From positions 62,001-126,000 of the forward strand of contig NC_014664.1 of NCBI RefSeq assembly GCF_000166055.1: DNA of 64,000 nt, in the 5' to 3' direction. Below, piece after piece: positions 44,730 through 53,249 of the stretch (position 1 is its first letter; the number at the start of each line of letters is the position of its first letter). Made by a program: the position numbers and the translations under genes. The DNA comes from Rhodomicrobium vannielii ATCC 17100. Its GTDB lineage: Bacteria; Pseudomonadota; Alphaproteobacteria; Rhizobiales; Rhodomicrobiaceae. A model generated the notes under the pieces. That model was not told where the DNA came from, searched no databases, and saw nothing but the letters and a program-made list of their open reading frames with translations.

Positions 44730-45079
44730 CAAAATCCCCGTTTGGGCTCTGGCTAACCGAAAGCGCGAAGGTGCGCCGTCGCTCGGTGCGCATCGCGGCC
44801 GTCATGTTCGGGCGTCTCATCAGCGGCCGAACCTGCCACGAAACACCCTTACCGGGTTTAACACTCCTTCGTGTCAAACCCTGCGCGATGCGGTGCACGA
44901 TGGCGCATCGGTCCATTCAAAAGAAGCGTGGTGGTGTCGAATTCGACAGCATCAAGATTCCGTTCCAGACAGTCCCGGAGTATGCAGGAGAAATTCCCGG
45001 GCTAAAAGGGAAGGGTAGGGACGTGGGGCAAGTCTTACCGTCTTTTAATCATTGCCGGTCGAAGGGGGAAACGATTGAT
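44730..45079. promoter_or_regulatory. Divergent intergenic region, RND adaptor and membrane protein
   Basis: These 350 bases must hold the promoters of the pump operon (minus) and of the small membrane protein (plus). I see no TetR- or MarR-type regulator gene and no clear operator. No gene is supported within it; an open frame from 44540 that crosses it lacks protein-like composition before 45080. Confidence 0.4.
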
Positions 45080-45628
45080 ATGTTGAGGGCAATCGCTGCC
45101 GACGCGGTGTTCTGCGCCGCCTTCCTCGTGGAGAGCCTGGCGCTTCTGTCTATATTGGAGGGCGCATTCGGGCTCGCGTTCGGCGAACTCTCCATTCCGA
45201 TCCTGAAGACGTGGCGGGCGGTGACGGAGCCCTTCGTCGGCTTCGGCGCTGCCGTGTTTTCGTCGAGACCGCAGGTCTGGGTTGTCGACGCCGCCGCGAT
45301 TTCGGGAGTGCTCTTTTTCCTGTTCTTCATCCGGCAGGCGCGCAATGCCATCGCGCCCTTCGAGGACGGCACCTACCCGCCCGGCGCGGTCGTGACGCGA
45401 TACGACGCCCTCATCGACGACGCGATCCCTACGGTGCTCTGCGCGCTTGGCGCTGTGCTGTTCGCGCCGACGCTGCTGCCGCTGCTAACGCTTCCCGTTG
45501 CGCTCTGGCTGCTCGGCCGGAAGCTCGCAGGCCGCCCGGCCTGGTTCGCGGTTTCGAACACATATTACGTGAACGTGGCGGCTCTGGTTTGTCTGGCGGC
45601 TGCGGGCTTCTGGTTCGGACGGGCTTAG
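45080..45628 (+). CDS. Membrane protein of unknown function (182 aa)
   Basis: I do not recognise this protein. The ATG at 45080 follows GAAGGGGGAA by about 9 bases. It has three or four hydrophobic segments: DAVFCAAFLVESLALLSILEGAFGLAFG, VVDAAAISGVLFFLFFIRQA, TVLCALGAVLFAPTLLPLLTLPVALWLLG and VNVAALVCLAAAGFWFGRA. The loop between the second and third is polar (APFEDGTYPPGAVVTRYDALID). It is an integral inner-membrane protein, convergent with sdhA and divergent from the RND pump. Confidence 0.72.
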   Translation: MLRAIAADAVFCAAFLVESLALLSILEGAFGLAFGELSIPILKTWRAVTEPFVGFGAAVFSSRPQVWVVDAAAISGVLFFLFFIRQARNAIAPFEDGTYPPGAVVTRYDALIDDAIPTVLCALGAVLFAPTLLPLLTLPVALWLLGRKLAGRPAWFAVSNTYYVNVAALVCLAAAGFWFGRA

Positions 45629-45757
45629 CAGGTCACGGGTGGCAACGGCGTGCGGCTGCGGCGGGAATGGTAGCCGCTGCGGCATCTGCCGGTAACCGCC
45701 TGTAAGCGAGCGCTCTGCGCTTCACGGTGACGAAGGCTTCGCACCGCCGAAATTAAA

Positions 45758-45781
45758 ATGGCCGGGGAAATCCCCGGCCAT
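45758..45781. terminator. Bidirectional terminator after sdhA
   Basis: A perfect 10-bp stem (45758-45767 with 45772-45781, AAAT loop) has TTAAAA on its left, which is a T-run for minus-strand transcription, and TGTTTCTTT on its right. It ends the sdhCDA operon and probably the convergent membrane protein gene. Confidence 0.88.
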
Positions 45782-45836
45782 GTTTCTTTAAGCCTGATGC
45801 TCTTTCGGCGGTGCGCTTGCAGCGAGCACGAATGCC

Positions 45837-47669
45837 CTAGTAAACGCGCGCCTTCGGCTGGATGTACTGCACGTCGTTCGTCAGCGTATGCGTATGAACC
45901 GGGCGATATTCGAGCGCCACGCTGCGCTTTTCGTCGTCGCCATAGGCGAGCGTGTGCTTCATCCAGTTTTCGTCGTCGCGGTTCGGGAAGTCCTCGCGGG
46001 CATGCGCGCCGCGACTTTCCTGCCGGGCATGCGCACCCGAAACCGTGGCGAGCGCCAGGCCGATCATGTTGTTGAATTCGAGCGTCTCGGTGAGGTCCGT
46101 GTTCCAGACGAGCGAGCGGTCGGTAACGCGAACGTCCTCGATCCCGTCCCACACTTCCTTGATGAGCCTCACGCCCTCTTCGAGCACGTCCGCCTGACGG
46201 AACACCGCGCAGTTGTTCTGCATGATGCGCTGCATCTTGCCGCGAAGCACGGAAGTAGGCGTCGAGCCGTTGGCGTGGCGGAAGCGGTCGAGGCGCGCGA
46301 TGGCTTCCTCGCCCGCATTGGCCGGGAGGTTCGAGTGTTCGCCTTTTTCGATGGTCTCGGCGCAGCGCAGTGCTGCTGCGCGGCCGAACACCACGAGGTC
46401 GATCAGCGAGTTGGAGCCGAGACGGTTCGCGCCGTGCACGCTCGCGCAGGACGCTTCGCCGATGGCCATCAGGCCGGGGATCGTCGCATCCGGGTCGCCC
46501 GCGCGAGGGTTGAGCGCCTCGCCCAAGTGGTTCGTCGGGATGCCGCCCATATTGTAATGAACGGTCGGGATAACGGGGATCGGCTGACGGCGAAGGTCTA
46601 CGCCCGCGAAGATTTGCGCGCTCTCGGTGATGCCGGGGAGACGCTCCGCCAGGATCTTCGGGTCGAGATGGTCGAGGTGGAGGTAGATGTGGTCCTTGTT
46701 CGGTCCGACACCACGCCCCTCGCGAATCTCGATGGTCATCGAGCGCGAAACCACGTCGCGGCTCGCGAGATCCTTCGCATGCGGCGCGTAGCGCTCCATG
46801 AAGCGCTCACCCTGCGAATTGGTGAGGTAGCCGCCCTCGCCGCGCGCGCCCTCGGTGATGAGCACGCCGGCGCCATAGATGCCGGTCGGATGGAACTGCA
46901 CGAACTCCATGTCCTGTAGCGGCAGGCCGGCGCGCAGCACCATGGCGTTGCCGTCGCCCGTGCAGGTATGCGCGGACGTGGCCGAGAAGTAGGTGCGGCC
47001 GTAACCGCCCGTCGCGATGATCGTCTTCTTCGCGCGGATGCGGTGGATCGAGCCGTCTTCGAGCGACAGCGACATCACGCCCCGGCAGATGCCGTCCTCC
47101 ATGATGAGGTCGAGCGCGAAGTGCTCCACGAAGAAATCGGCCGAGTAACGAAGCGACTGGCCATAGAGCGTGTGCAGCATGGCGTGCCCGGTACGGTCGG
47201 CGGCGGCGCAGGTGCGCTGCGCCGGAGGGCCCTCGCCGAATTCGGTGGTCATGCCGCCGAACGGACGCTGATAGATCTTGCCCGCTTCGGTGCGGCTGAA
47301 GGGCATGCCGTAATGCTCAAGCTCGTACACGGCGGCGGGCGCGTTGCGGCAGAGATACTCGATCGCGTCCTGATCGCCGAGCCAGTCCGACCCCTTCACG
47401 GTGTCGTACATGTGCCAACGCCAATCGTCCGGTCCCATGTTGCCGAGTGCTGCGGCGATGCCGCCCTGCGCCGCGACGGTATGCGAGCGCGTCGGGAAAA
47501 CCTTTGTTACGCACGCCGTCTTGAGGCCAGCCTGCGCACAGCCGAGCGTGGCGCGAAGGCCAGCGCCGCCCGCGCCGACCACGACCACGTCGAAGGTGTG
47601 ATCGTGTATCTTGTATGCGCGCCCGTTGACCGTGGGAGCGGCCACGCCGTTCAGTGTTGCATCCGCCAT
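45837..47669 (-). CDS. sdhA: Succinate dehydrogenase flavoprotein subunit
   Basis: SdhA oxidises succinate to fumarate with covalently bound FAD in complex II at the cytoplasmic face of the inner membrane. The 610-residue protein has the dinucleotide loop [16 protein letters not shown], the FAD-attachment histidine in [19 protein letters not shown], the substrate-side segment [21 protein letters not shown] and the [22 protein letters not shown] motif. The C-terminal [28 protein letters not shown] is typical. The start at 47669 has GGAAAT upstream, and the gene follows sdhD by four bases. sdhB does not follow; a strong terminator lies 56 bases after the stop. Confidence 0.97.
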   Translation of the reverse strand: MADATLNGVAAPTVNGRAYKIHDHTFDVVVVGAGGAGLRATLGCAQAGLKTACVTKVFPTRSHTVAAQGGIAAALGNMGPDDWRWHMYDTVKGSDWLGDQDAIEYLCRNAPAAVYELEHYGMPFSRTEAGKIYQRPFGGMTTEFGEGPPAQRTCAAADRTGHAMLHTLYGQSLRYSADFFVEHFALDLIMEDGICRGVMSLSLEDGSIHRIRAKKTIIATGGYGRTYFSATSAHTCTGDGNAMVLRAGLPLQDMEFVQFHPTGIYGAGVLITEGARGEGGYLTNSQGERFMERYAPHAKDLASRDVVSRSMTIEIREGRGVGPNKDHIYLHLDHLDPKILAERLPGITESAQIFAGVDLRRQPIPVIPTVHYNMGGIPTNHLGEALNPRAGDPDATIPGLMAIGEASCASVHGANRLGSNSLIDLVVFGRAAALRCAETIEKGEHSNLPANAGEEAIARLDRFRHANGSTPTSVLRGKMQRIMQNNCAVFRQADVLEEGVRLIKEVWDGIEDVRVTDRSLVWNTDLTETLEFNNMIGLALATVSGAHARQESRGAHAREDFPNRDDENWMKHTLAYGDDEKRSVALEYRPVHTHTLTNDVQYIQPKARVY

Positions 47670-47673
47670 GAGA

Positions 47674-48066
47674 CTAATTTCCAAGGAAAAGCTTCAGGAT
47701 CGACAGCACGCCGACGACGGCGATCACGATCACGAAGAATGTGTTCAGGAAGAGAAACGGAACCTTGAGGCCGTGGGGCATGTATTCCTCGACCGGAACC
47801 TGCATGCCGAGGCGCATATGGATGGCGGTCGAGATCACCACGAGGATCGACGCGATTGCGTTGAACGGGTGGCCGAAGAACGCCTTCACATCGCCGAGCG
47901 GCGCGCCCGCCAGCGTCAGGCCGGTGTAGACGAGGAACGCCACCACGAAGAGGTTCGACACAGCCGTGAGGCGCTGCGCCCAGAAATGGTCTGTGCCGGG
48001 GCCGCCGATGGCAGAGCCGAGGCCGCGAACCTTCTTGAGTTCTGTTCTATAGGTTGTCGAAGGCAT
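47674..48066 (-). CDS. sdhD: Succinate dehydrogenase hydrophobic membrane anchor subunit
   Basis: SdhD together with SdhC anchors complex II and forms the heme b and quinone sites. The 130-residue protein starts [29 protein letters not shown] (in part), the alphaproteobacterial SdhD signature. It has three transmembrane helices, including [40 protein letters not shown] with the heme-ligand-type histidine, and [23 protein letters not shown]. Its ATG overlaps the sdhC stop by one base (TGATG), so the two are translationally coupled. Confidence 0.93.
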   Translation of the reverse strand: MPSTTYRTELKKVRGLGSAIGGPGTDHFWAQRLTAVSNLFVVAFLVYTGLTLAGAPLGDVKAFFGHPFNAIASILVVISTAIHMRLGMQVPVEEYMPHGLKVPFLFLNTFFVIVIAVVGVLSILKLFLGN

Positions 48067-48515
48067 CAGCGGGCCCCCCAAAGCGAAAGGGCGTGGCCCC
48101 AATGCGAAAGTGCGTAGCCCCAGATAATCGCGGTCAGCGTGATCGAGCCGATCAGCGACGCCCAGGACAGGAACTTGACGGCCTCTTTCGAGAAGCCCCA
48201 ACCCACATCCCAAACGAAATGCCGGATGCCGCCCAGCATATGGTGCATGACCGACCAGGTGAAGCCGATGAGAATGACGAGACCGAGCGGCGTCGCGAGG
48301 TAGGAACTGACCGTGTTGAAGGCCTGTTCACTCGTCGCGGCCGATGCAATCCAGATCGCGAGGATGAGGCTGCCAAAATAATTCGTGATCCCCGTCACGC
48401 GATGCATGATCGAAAGGATCATGTTGATCTTGAAACGGTAGATCGACAGATGCGGAGACATCGGTTTCGGCGCCAGCGGCCGTGTGCCCGCGATGGGCTT
48501 GGCTTCCGCCATCAT
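48066..48515 (-). CDS. sdhC: Succinate dehydrogenase cytochrome b556 subunit
   Basis: SdhC is the larger membrane anchor of complex II. In 149 residues it has the family start RPLAPKPMSPHLSIYRF, the ILSIMHRVTGI segment with the quinone-site serine/arginine region, and the heme-ligand histidine in SVMHHMLGGIRHFVWD. Three helices are clear. AAGGA precedes the tandem ATGs by six to nine bases. It is the first gene of sdhC-sdhD-sdhA, with a 400-base upstream gap carrying the promoter. Confidence 0.95.
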   Translation of the reverse strand: MMAEAKPIAGTRPLAPKPMSPHLSIYRFKINMILSIMHRVTGITNYFGSLILAIWIASAATSEQAFNTVSSYLATPLGLVILIGFTWSVMHHMLGGIRHFVWDVGWGFSKEAVKFLSWASLIGSITLTAIIWGYALSHWGHALSLWGAR

Positions 48516-48918
48516 GCAATCCTTCTTAACCCTCGATGCAGTTTTTCTTAACGTCCGGGACTATATCCCTCAGGCCGACGGGCAGCAACAAACGGCGGCG
48601 TGGTACCGCTTAGGCTTTCGGCGACAAGATCCGGGCGGGACTTCGACCCTAGTCAAGGTTCTGGAACCGGTCTAGGGTTGCCACTTCTTACAGGCTCTGG
48701 CGGTGAAATGGAAATCCAATTTGCCGCGCTCGCGCCGCCTCGCCGTCTTGTGATTGCGTACAACCGCAAGCGTAGCAAAGGTTTGCGGGCGGCGCGGCTC
48801 CGTCCACGCTTAATGTATACCAGCCATGGCGGCGACGCGTCGCAGCCTATCGCTGGGTTGGACGCTGGTTGCAGACCAGATGCGAACGCCGCCAAGGCAG
48901 CGCCCGCCTACCTCAGAC
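48516..48918. promoter_or_regulatory. Upstream region of sdhCDA, no gene
   Basis: This stretch separates the mesaconyl-CoA hydratase stop from the sdhC start on the same strand. It should contain the sdh promoter. A GATATAGT element lies about 50 bases before sdhC on the minus strand, but I cannot assign a -35 with confidence. No protein-like frame is present. Confidence 0.4.
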
Positions 48919-49965
48919 TCAGCGCGGCAGCACGGCCCAGTAGTCGAGGTCGAGCAACACGGCTGGATCATACTGCTCGCCAGCTTTGTACGGGAAGCTG
49001 GTGCAAGGCTTGTCCTTCGCCGCGATGAGACGCAGCCGCAGCGCGCCCGCATCGTCGCGGCCCGGCAGCGGCTGCTTGTCGAGCACCTCGCTCCACGCGT
49101 AGACGGTGTCGCCCGCGAATGCCGGTGAGACATGCCGCCCCGCGTTGATCGCGGCCACGTGGAACGCGTTCTCAAGCCCGTTGAACGACAACGCGCGGGC
49201 GAGAGAGATGATGTGCCCGCCATAGATGAGGCGGCGCTTGAAGCGGCCTTGCGCCTGTTCGTGCAGGTTGAAATGCACCTTCGCCGTGTTCTGGTAGAGC
49301 CGGGTTGCCAGCTGATGCTCGGCTTCTTCGAGCGTCATGGCGTCGAGGTGGTCGATCTTCTCGCCGATTTCGTAATCGTCCCAGCGCGCGGGATTGCCTG
49401 AAAGCGCCGTGTCGTAGCCGTCGAGCGTCAACGGCGGGAGCGCGCCACCGAGGTCGGCGGGTTCGAGGGCGGCCTTGAGCGTCGGCACGTGCGGCGCGGG
49501 CGCAACGGCTGCCTCGTCGCGCTTCTTCACCATCACCCAGCGCACATAGTCCAGCACCGGCGCGCCGGTCTGGTCACGGCCGGTGGTGCGGACGTAGACG
49601 ACGCCGGACTGCTTGTTCGAGTTCTCCTTCAGCCCGATCACCTCGGATGTGGATGACAGCGTGTCGCCCGGGAAGACCGGCTTCAGGAAGCGGCATTCCG
49701 CATAGCCGAGGTTCGCCACGGCGTTCAGCGAGATGTCGGGCACCGTCTTGCCGAAGACGATGTGGAACACGAGCAGATCATCGATGGGCGCGGCCGCGTA
49801 GCCGCTGGCCTTCGCGAACGCGTCCGACGACTGCACCGCGAAACGTGGGCCGTAAAGCGCGGTGTAGAGCGCGACATCGCCCGCCGTGACCGTGCGCGGC
49901 GTCGCATGCGCGATCACCTGCCCCAGCCTGAAATCCTCGAAATAGTTGCCCTGACGTGCCTTGCT
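48919..49965 (-). CDS. mch: Mesaconyl-CoA hydratase (beta-methylmalyl-CoA dehydratase)
   Basis: This enzyme interconverts mesaconyl-C1-CoA and beta-methylmalyl-CoA in the ethylmalonyl-CoA pathway, which assimilates acetyl-CoA in place of the glyoxylate cycle. The 348-residue protein has two MaoC/hot-dog halves. The sequence YFEDFRLGQVIAHATPRTVT, then DVALYTALYGPRFAVQSSDA and the DDLLVFHIVFGKTVPDISLN segment match this enzyme rather than general enoyl-CoA hydratases. The C-terminal half carries GGHIISLARALSFNGLENAFHV and the WSEVLDK strand. The start at 49965 follows GGGGAAA by about 5 bases. It is not clustered with ccr, ecm or mcl here. Confidence 0.9.
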   Translation of the reverse strand, partial: SKARQGNYFEDFRLGQVIAHATPRTVTAGDVALYTALYGPRFAVQSSDAFAKASGYAAAPIDDLLVFHIVFGKTVPDISLNAVANLGYAECRFLKPVFPGDTLSSTSEVIGLKENSNKQSGVVYVRTTGRDQTGAPVLDYVRWVMVKKRDEAAVAPAPHVPTLKAALEPADLGGALPPLTLDGYDTALSGNPARWDDYEIGEKIDHLDAMTLEEAEHQLATRLYQNTAKVHFNLHEQAQGRFKRRLIYGGHIISLARALSFNGLENAFHVAAINAGRHVSPAFAGDTVYAWSEVLDKQPLPGRDDAGALRLRLIAAKDKPCTSFPYKAGEQYDPAVLLDLDYWAVLPR

Positions 49966-50004
49966 CATGGTTTTCCCCGTCCGAAGATGTTGGGGCACGT
50001 CATA

Positions 50005-50262
50005 TCATCCTCCCGTTACGGGTGGGAAGAACGCGATTTCCCGCGCACCTAAGACACAAGTCTCATGCGACGCGTGAACCTGATCGACGGCAGCGCGGGT
50101 GAGGTGGGGTTTTGCGAAGGCGGCGGCGTAGTTCTCCCCGCGCATCGTGAGCCACGCCACGACGTCGGCGACGGTCGCCACATGCGCGGGTAGCGCGACG
50201 CGTTCTTCCGACACGCCGACACGTTCGCGCATCCAGGCGAAATATTTGATCGTTACGTCCAT
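50005..50262 (-). CDS. moaD: Molybdopterin synthase small subunit
   Basis: MoaD is the ubiquitin-like sulfur carrier that gives sulfur to precursor Z during molybdenum cofactor synthesis. The 85-residue protein has the TIKYFAWMRERVGVSEERV start and the essential C-terminal diglycine in AFFPPVTGG. The start at 50262 overlaps the pgsA stop by 10 bases, so the pair is translationally coupled; pgsA-moaD-moaE is common in alphaproteobacteria, although moaE does not follow in this window. Confidence 0.93.
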   Translation of the reverse strand: MDVTIKYFAWMRERVGVSEERVALPAHVATVADVVAWLTMRGENYAAAFAKPHLTRAAVDQVHASHETCVLGAREIAFFPPVTGG

Positions 50263-50825
50263 CGGTTCTCCCGCATTCGCATGAAATAATGTGTGGCGGT
50301 GACAAGACTCAAGCCCGCCGCGATCCATAGGACGGCGAGGCCAGTTTCGAGGAGAACCCGCCCGCCTGGTTGGATGGCGGCGGCGAAAAGGAGAAACACC
50401 GCGAGATATTGAGACGCGGTCTTGACCTTGGCGAGAGCGCTCACCGGCGCGGCCATGCCGTCGAGGCGGGCCATGCGGCGGAGCGCGAGCACGGCGGTTT
50501 CGCGGGCGAGGATCACGAGCGCGGCCAGCATGTCAGCGCCCGCGATCGCGCCTTTCGCAATGAGGAGGACGAGTGCGGTCGCGATGAAGATCTTGTCGGC
50601 GAGTTGGTCGAGCATCGCGCCGAAGGCTGTGACCTCGCGTCGTGCCCGCGCGATTCGCCCGTCGAGTGCGTCGGAGGTTGCGGCGTAGGCGACGAGCGTC
50701 GCGGCAAGCGCGGGCGGCCATCCGCCCAGCATCGCAAGCGCGAGCAACACGGCGGTGGCGATTCGCGTCGCCGTGATGAGGTTTGCGAGGGTGTGTGCGC
50801 CTCGCTGTGTCGAGCTTAGCTCCAT
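50253..50825 (-). CDS. pgsA: CDP-alcohol phosphatidyltransferase, PgsA-like
   Basis: This inner-membrane enzyme condenses CDP-diacylglycerol with glycerol-3-phosphate in phosphatidylglycerol synthesis. The CDP-OH-P signature is complete: DALDGRIARARREVTAFGAM followed by LDQLADK (D-G-x2-A-R-x8-G-x3-D-x3-D). The 190-residue chain has about five or six hydrophobic helices. The TLANLITATRIATAVLLALA start is typical of PgsA. It precedes moaD with overlap. A second PgsA-like paralogue elsewhere, with another headgroup, cannot be excluded. Confidence 0.9.
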   Translation of the reverse strand: MELSSTQRGAHTLANLITATRIATAVLLALAMLGGWPPALAATLVAYAATSDALDGRIARARREVTAFGAMLDQLADKIFIATALVLLIAKGAIAGADMLAALVILARETAVLALRRMARLDGMAAPVSALAKVKTASQYLAVFLLFAAAIQPGGRVLLETGLAVLWIAAGLSLVTATHYFMRMRENRWT

Positions 50826-50960
50826 CGCGGCAGAGATAAGCTGCTCGCGGGCGAATGCAATTGTCCGCCTTTTGCGACCTTAATCTAGCGCAGTGATTTA
50901 AGCACAGGTGTGTGCGAAGTCGCCTACTCACGCTTATAAGAGATACCGTTTAGCGCTATA

Positions 50961-50974
50961 AAGCGATATCGCTT
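50961..50974. promoter_or_regulatory. 14-bp perfect palindrome upstream of glyQ
   Basis: AAGCGATATCGCTT is a perfect palindrome 67 bases before the glyQ start and about 135 bases before pgsA. A half-similar CGCTTATAAG lies 30 bases to its left. It may be an operator. Confidence 0.35.
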
Positions 50975-51040
50975 ATTGCCTTGATCCCCGCATCGGCCGT
51001 CGCTACCGTGCGCGCAAATCGCACCCATCGGTTCCGCCCC

Positions 51041-51979
51041 ATGAAACACGTCAAGCCCACAACGACGCTCGACCCCGCCCATTCCTTTCAGGATCTGATC
51101 CTCACGCTCCAGCATTACTGGGCGGAGCAGGGCTGCGTCATCCTGCAGCCCTACGACATGGAAGTTGGCGCGGGCACGTTCCACCCGGCGACGACGCTGC
51201 GCGCGCTCGGGCCGAAGCCGTGGTCCGCCGCCTTCGTGCAGCCGTCGCGGCGGCCGAAAGACGGGCGTTACGGCGAGAACCCGAACCGCCTCCAGCATTA
51301 TTACCAGTTTCAGGCGATCCTGAAGCCGTCGCCCGATAACATTCAGGAACTCTACCTCGAAAGCCTTGTGCGCCTTGGCATTGATCCGCGCGTCCACGAC
51401 ATCCGCTTCGTCGAGGACGACTGGGAAAGCCCGACGCTCGGCGCGTGGGGGCTCGGCTGGGAAGTGTGGTGCGACGGCATGGAAGTGTCGCAGTTCACCT
51501 ATTTCCAGCAGGTCGGCGGCTTCGACTGCGACCCCGTGGCGGGCGAACTCACCTACGGCCTTGAACGCCTCGCGATGTACATCCAGAACGTCGATAGCGT
51601 CTACAAACTGAACTACAACGGCCGCGACGACGACAAGCGCGTGCTCTACGGCGACGTGTTCAAGCAAGCCGAGCAGGAGTATTCGCGGCACAATTTCGAA
51701 TTCGCCGACACCGCGATCCTGCTCCAGCGCTTCCGAGACGCCGAGAAGGAATGCAAGGCGTTGCTTGCGGCGGGCGAGCCGAAAGAGGAGGGCGCGCGAC
51801 ATTTGCAGGTGCTGCCCGCCTACGACCAGTGCATCAAGGCGAGCCACATCTTCAACCTGCTCGACGCGCGCGGCGTGATCTCCGTCACCGAGCGGCAGAG
51901 CTATATTCTGCGCGTGCGCGACCTCGCGAAAGCGTGCTGCGCGGCGTGGCTCAAGACGGAAGCCGGCGGCGCGGCTTAG
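51041..51979 (+). CDS. glyQ: Glycine--tRNA ligase alpha subunit
   Basis: GlyQ is the catalytic alpha subunit of bacterial-type heterotetrameric glycyl-tRNA synthetase (class II core). The 312-residue protein contains the diagnostic segments [60 protein letters not shown] and [20 protein letters not shown]. The start at 51041 ([11 protein letters not shown]) is more plausible than one at 50981. The beta subunit gene glyS, usually nearby, does not follow; an M20 peptidase gene does. Confidence 0.97.
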   Translation: MKHVKPTTTLDPAHSFQDLILTLQHYWAEQGCVILQPYDMEVGAGTFHPATTLRALGPKPWSAAFVQPSRRPKDGRYGENPNRLQHYYQFQAILKPSPDNIQELYLESLVRLGIDPRVHDIRFVEDDWESPTLGAWGLGWEVWCDGMEVSQFTYFQQVGGFDCDPVAGELTYGLERLAMYIQNVDSVYKLNYNGRDDDKRVLYGDVFKQAEQEYSRHNFEFADTAILLQRFRDAEKECKALLAAGEPKEEGARHLQVLPAYDQCIKASHIFNLLDARGVISVTERQSYILRVRDLAKACCAAWLKTEAGGAA

Positions 51980-52063
51980 GCGGCGCATCTGCCTCCGCTA
52001 TTCCCGCGCAAGGCGACATGCGATAGCGTAATGTCTTTCCGCAAACGGAGAGCGCGAAGCCGC

Positions 52064-53182
52064 ATGATTTCCGCCATCCACCTCACGCAAGAGCTGATCC
52101 GCTTCGACACCGTCAACCCGCCGGGGAACGAAGCCCCATGCGCGCGCTATCTCGGCGGCATCCTCGACGCGGCGGGCTTCTCGATCAAGCACCCGAGCAT
52201 CGGCGACAACCGCGAGAACCTCATCGCGGTCATCGGCGGCACCTCCGAGAAGCGGCCGATCTGTTTTTCGGGCCATACCGATGTCGTGCCGCTCGGCGCC
52301 GCGCCGTGGACGGTCGAGCCGTTCGGCGGCGAGCTGGCTTTCGGGCGCGTCCATGGGCGCGGGTCCAGTGACATGAAGGGTGGCGTCGCGGCTTTTGTCG
52401 CGGCGGCCGTCAAGCTCGCGCCTCGGCTCGAAGGCACGCCCGGCCTCGTGCTTGTCATCACGGCGGGCGAGGAGCGCGGCTGCGAAGGCTCGAACCATAT
52501 GAAGAAGCACGGGCTGCTGCCGCCCGCTGGCGCGATCGTCATCGGCGAGCCAACAGCTAACCGCCCGCTTGCCGGGCACAAGGGCGTGTTCTGGCTCGAA
52601 GGCGTGGCGAAGGGCGTCACGGCGCACGGCTCCATGCCCGAGCAGGGCGTGAACGCGGTCTACAAGGCGGCGCGCGCTGCGTTGGCGCTCGAAGCGTTCG
52701 ACTTTTCAGGCGACTCGCATCCGGTGCTCGGCCGCCCGACGGTGAATGTCGGCTGGCTCAAGGGCGGCATGAATATAAACTCGGTGCCGGACGAGGCGCG
52801 GCTCGGCCTCGACGTGCGCATCGTGCCCGGCCTCGACCGCAAGGAACTCGTGGAGCGCTTCACGCGTGCGGCGGGTGGCTGCGTGTCGTTCCACGTCATG
52901 AGCACGGCGGACCCGGTGTGGACCGATCCGAACGACCCGTGGATGGCGGACGTCATTCATGTGGTGGGCGACGTGACGGGCAATGAACCGACATTCGGCG
53001 GCGCGCCGTATTTCACGGACGCGGGCGCGCTTAAGCCCGGCATGGGCAACCCGCCGGTCGTCATCCTCGGCCCCGGCGAGCCGGAACAGGCGCACCAGAC
53101 CGACGAATGGTGCTCCGTCCAGCGCATCGAGGAGGCCGAGGCGATTTACACCGACCTCATCGTGCGCTGGTGCGGGCTTTAG
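52064..53182 (+). CDS. M20 family metallopeptidase (ArgE/DapE type)
   Basis: This 372-residue protein is a di-zinc amidohydrolase of the ArgE/DapE/ACY1/CPG2 group. Metal ligands are visible: CFSGHTDVVPLG (H, D), VHGRGSSDMKGGVAAF (bridging D), the catalytic pair in TAGEERGCEG (EE), and the distal histidine in PEQAHQTDEW. The dimerisation domain (KGVTAHGSMPEQGVNAVYKAA) is present. The N-terminal RFDTVNPPGNEAPCARYLG resembles the broad acetylornithine deacetylase/succinyl-diaminopimelate desuccinylase class rather than classical DapE, so the substrate is left open. The start at 52064 has GAAG close by; an ATG at 52031 is possible. Confidence 0.88.
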   Translation: MISAIHLTQELIRFDTVNPPGNEAPCARYLGGILDAAGFSIKHPSIGDNRENLIAVIGGTSEKRPICFSGHTDVVPLGAAPWTVEPFGGELAFGRVHGRGSSDMKGGVAAFVAAAVKLAPRLEGTPGLVLVITAGEERGCEGSNHMKKHGLLPPAGAIVIGEPTANRPLAGHKGVFWLEGVAKGVTAHGSMPEQGVNAVYKAARAALALEAFDFSGDSHPVLGRPTVNVGWLKGGMNINSVPDEARLGLDVRIVPGLDRKELVERFTRAAGGCVSFHVMSTADPVWTDPNDPWMADVIHVVGDVTGNEPTFGGAPYFTDAGALKPGMGNPPVVILGPGEPEQAHQTDEWCSVQRIEEAEAIYTDLIVRWCGL

Positions 53183-53218
53183 GCCGTGGTCCGCAAAATG
53201 GGCGGCCTGTAAATCACT

Positions 53219-53244
53219 GCCCGCTTTCCAGGAACGCGGGCTTT
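53219..53244 (+). terminator. Hairpin between M20 peptidase and purA
   Basis: A six-base GC stem (GCCCGC 53219-53224 with GCGGGC 53236-53241) followed by TTT lies 37 bases after the peptidase stop, in a convergent gap. Confidence 0.55.
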
Positions 53245-53249
53245 GACAG

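Noticed and set aside
52064..53182. Naming the M20 peptidase DapE
   Set aside because: Catalytic residues fit the whole ArgE/DapE class and the N-terminus does not match classical DapE; the genomic context gives no lysine or cell wall link.
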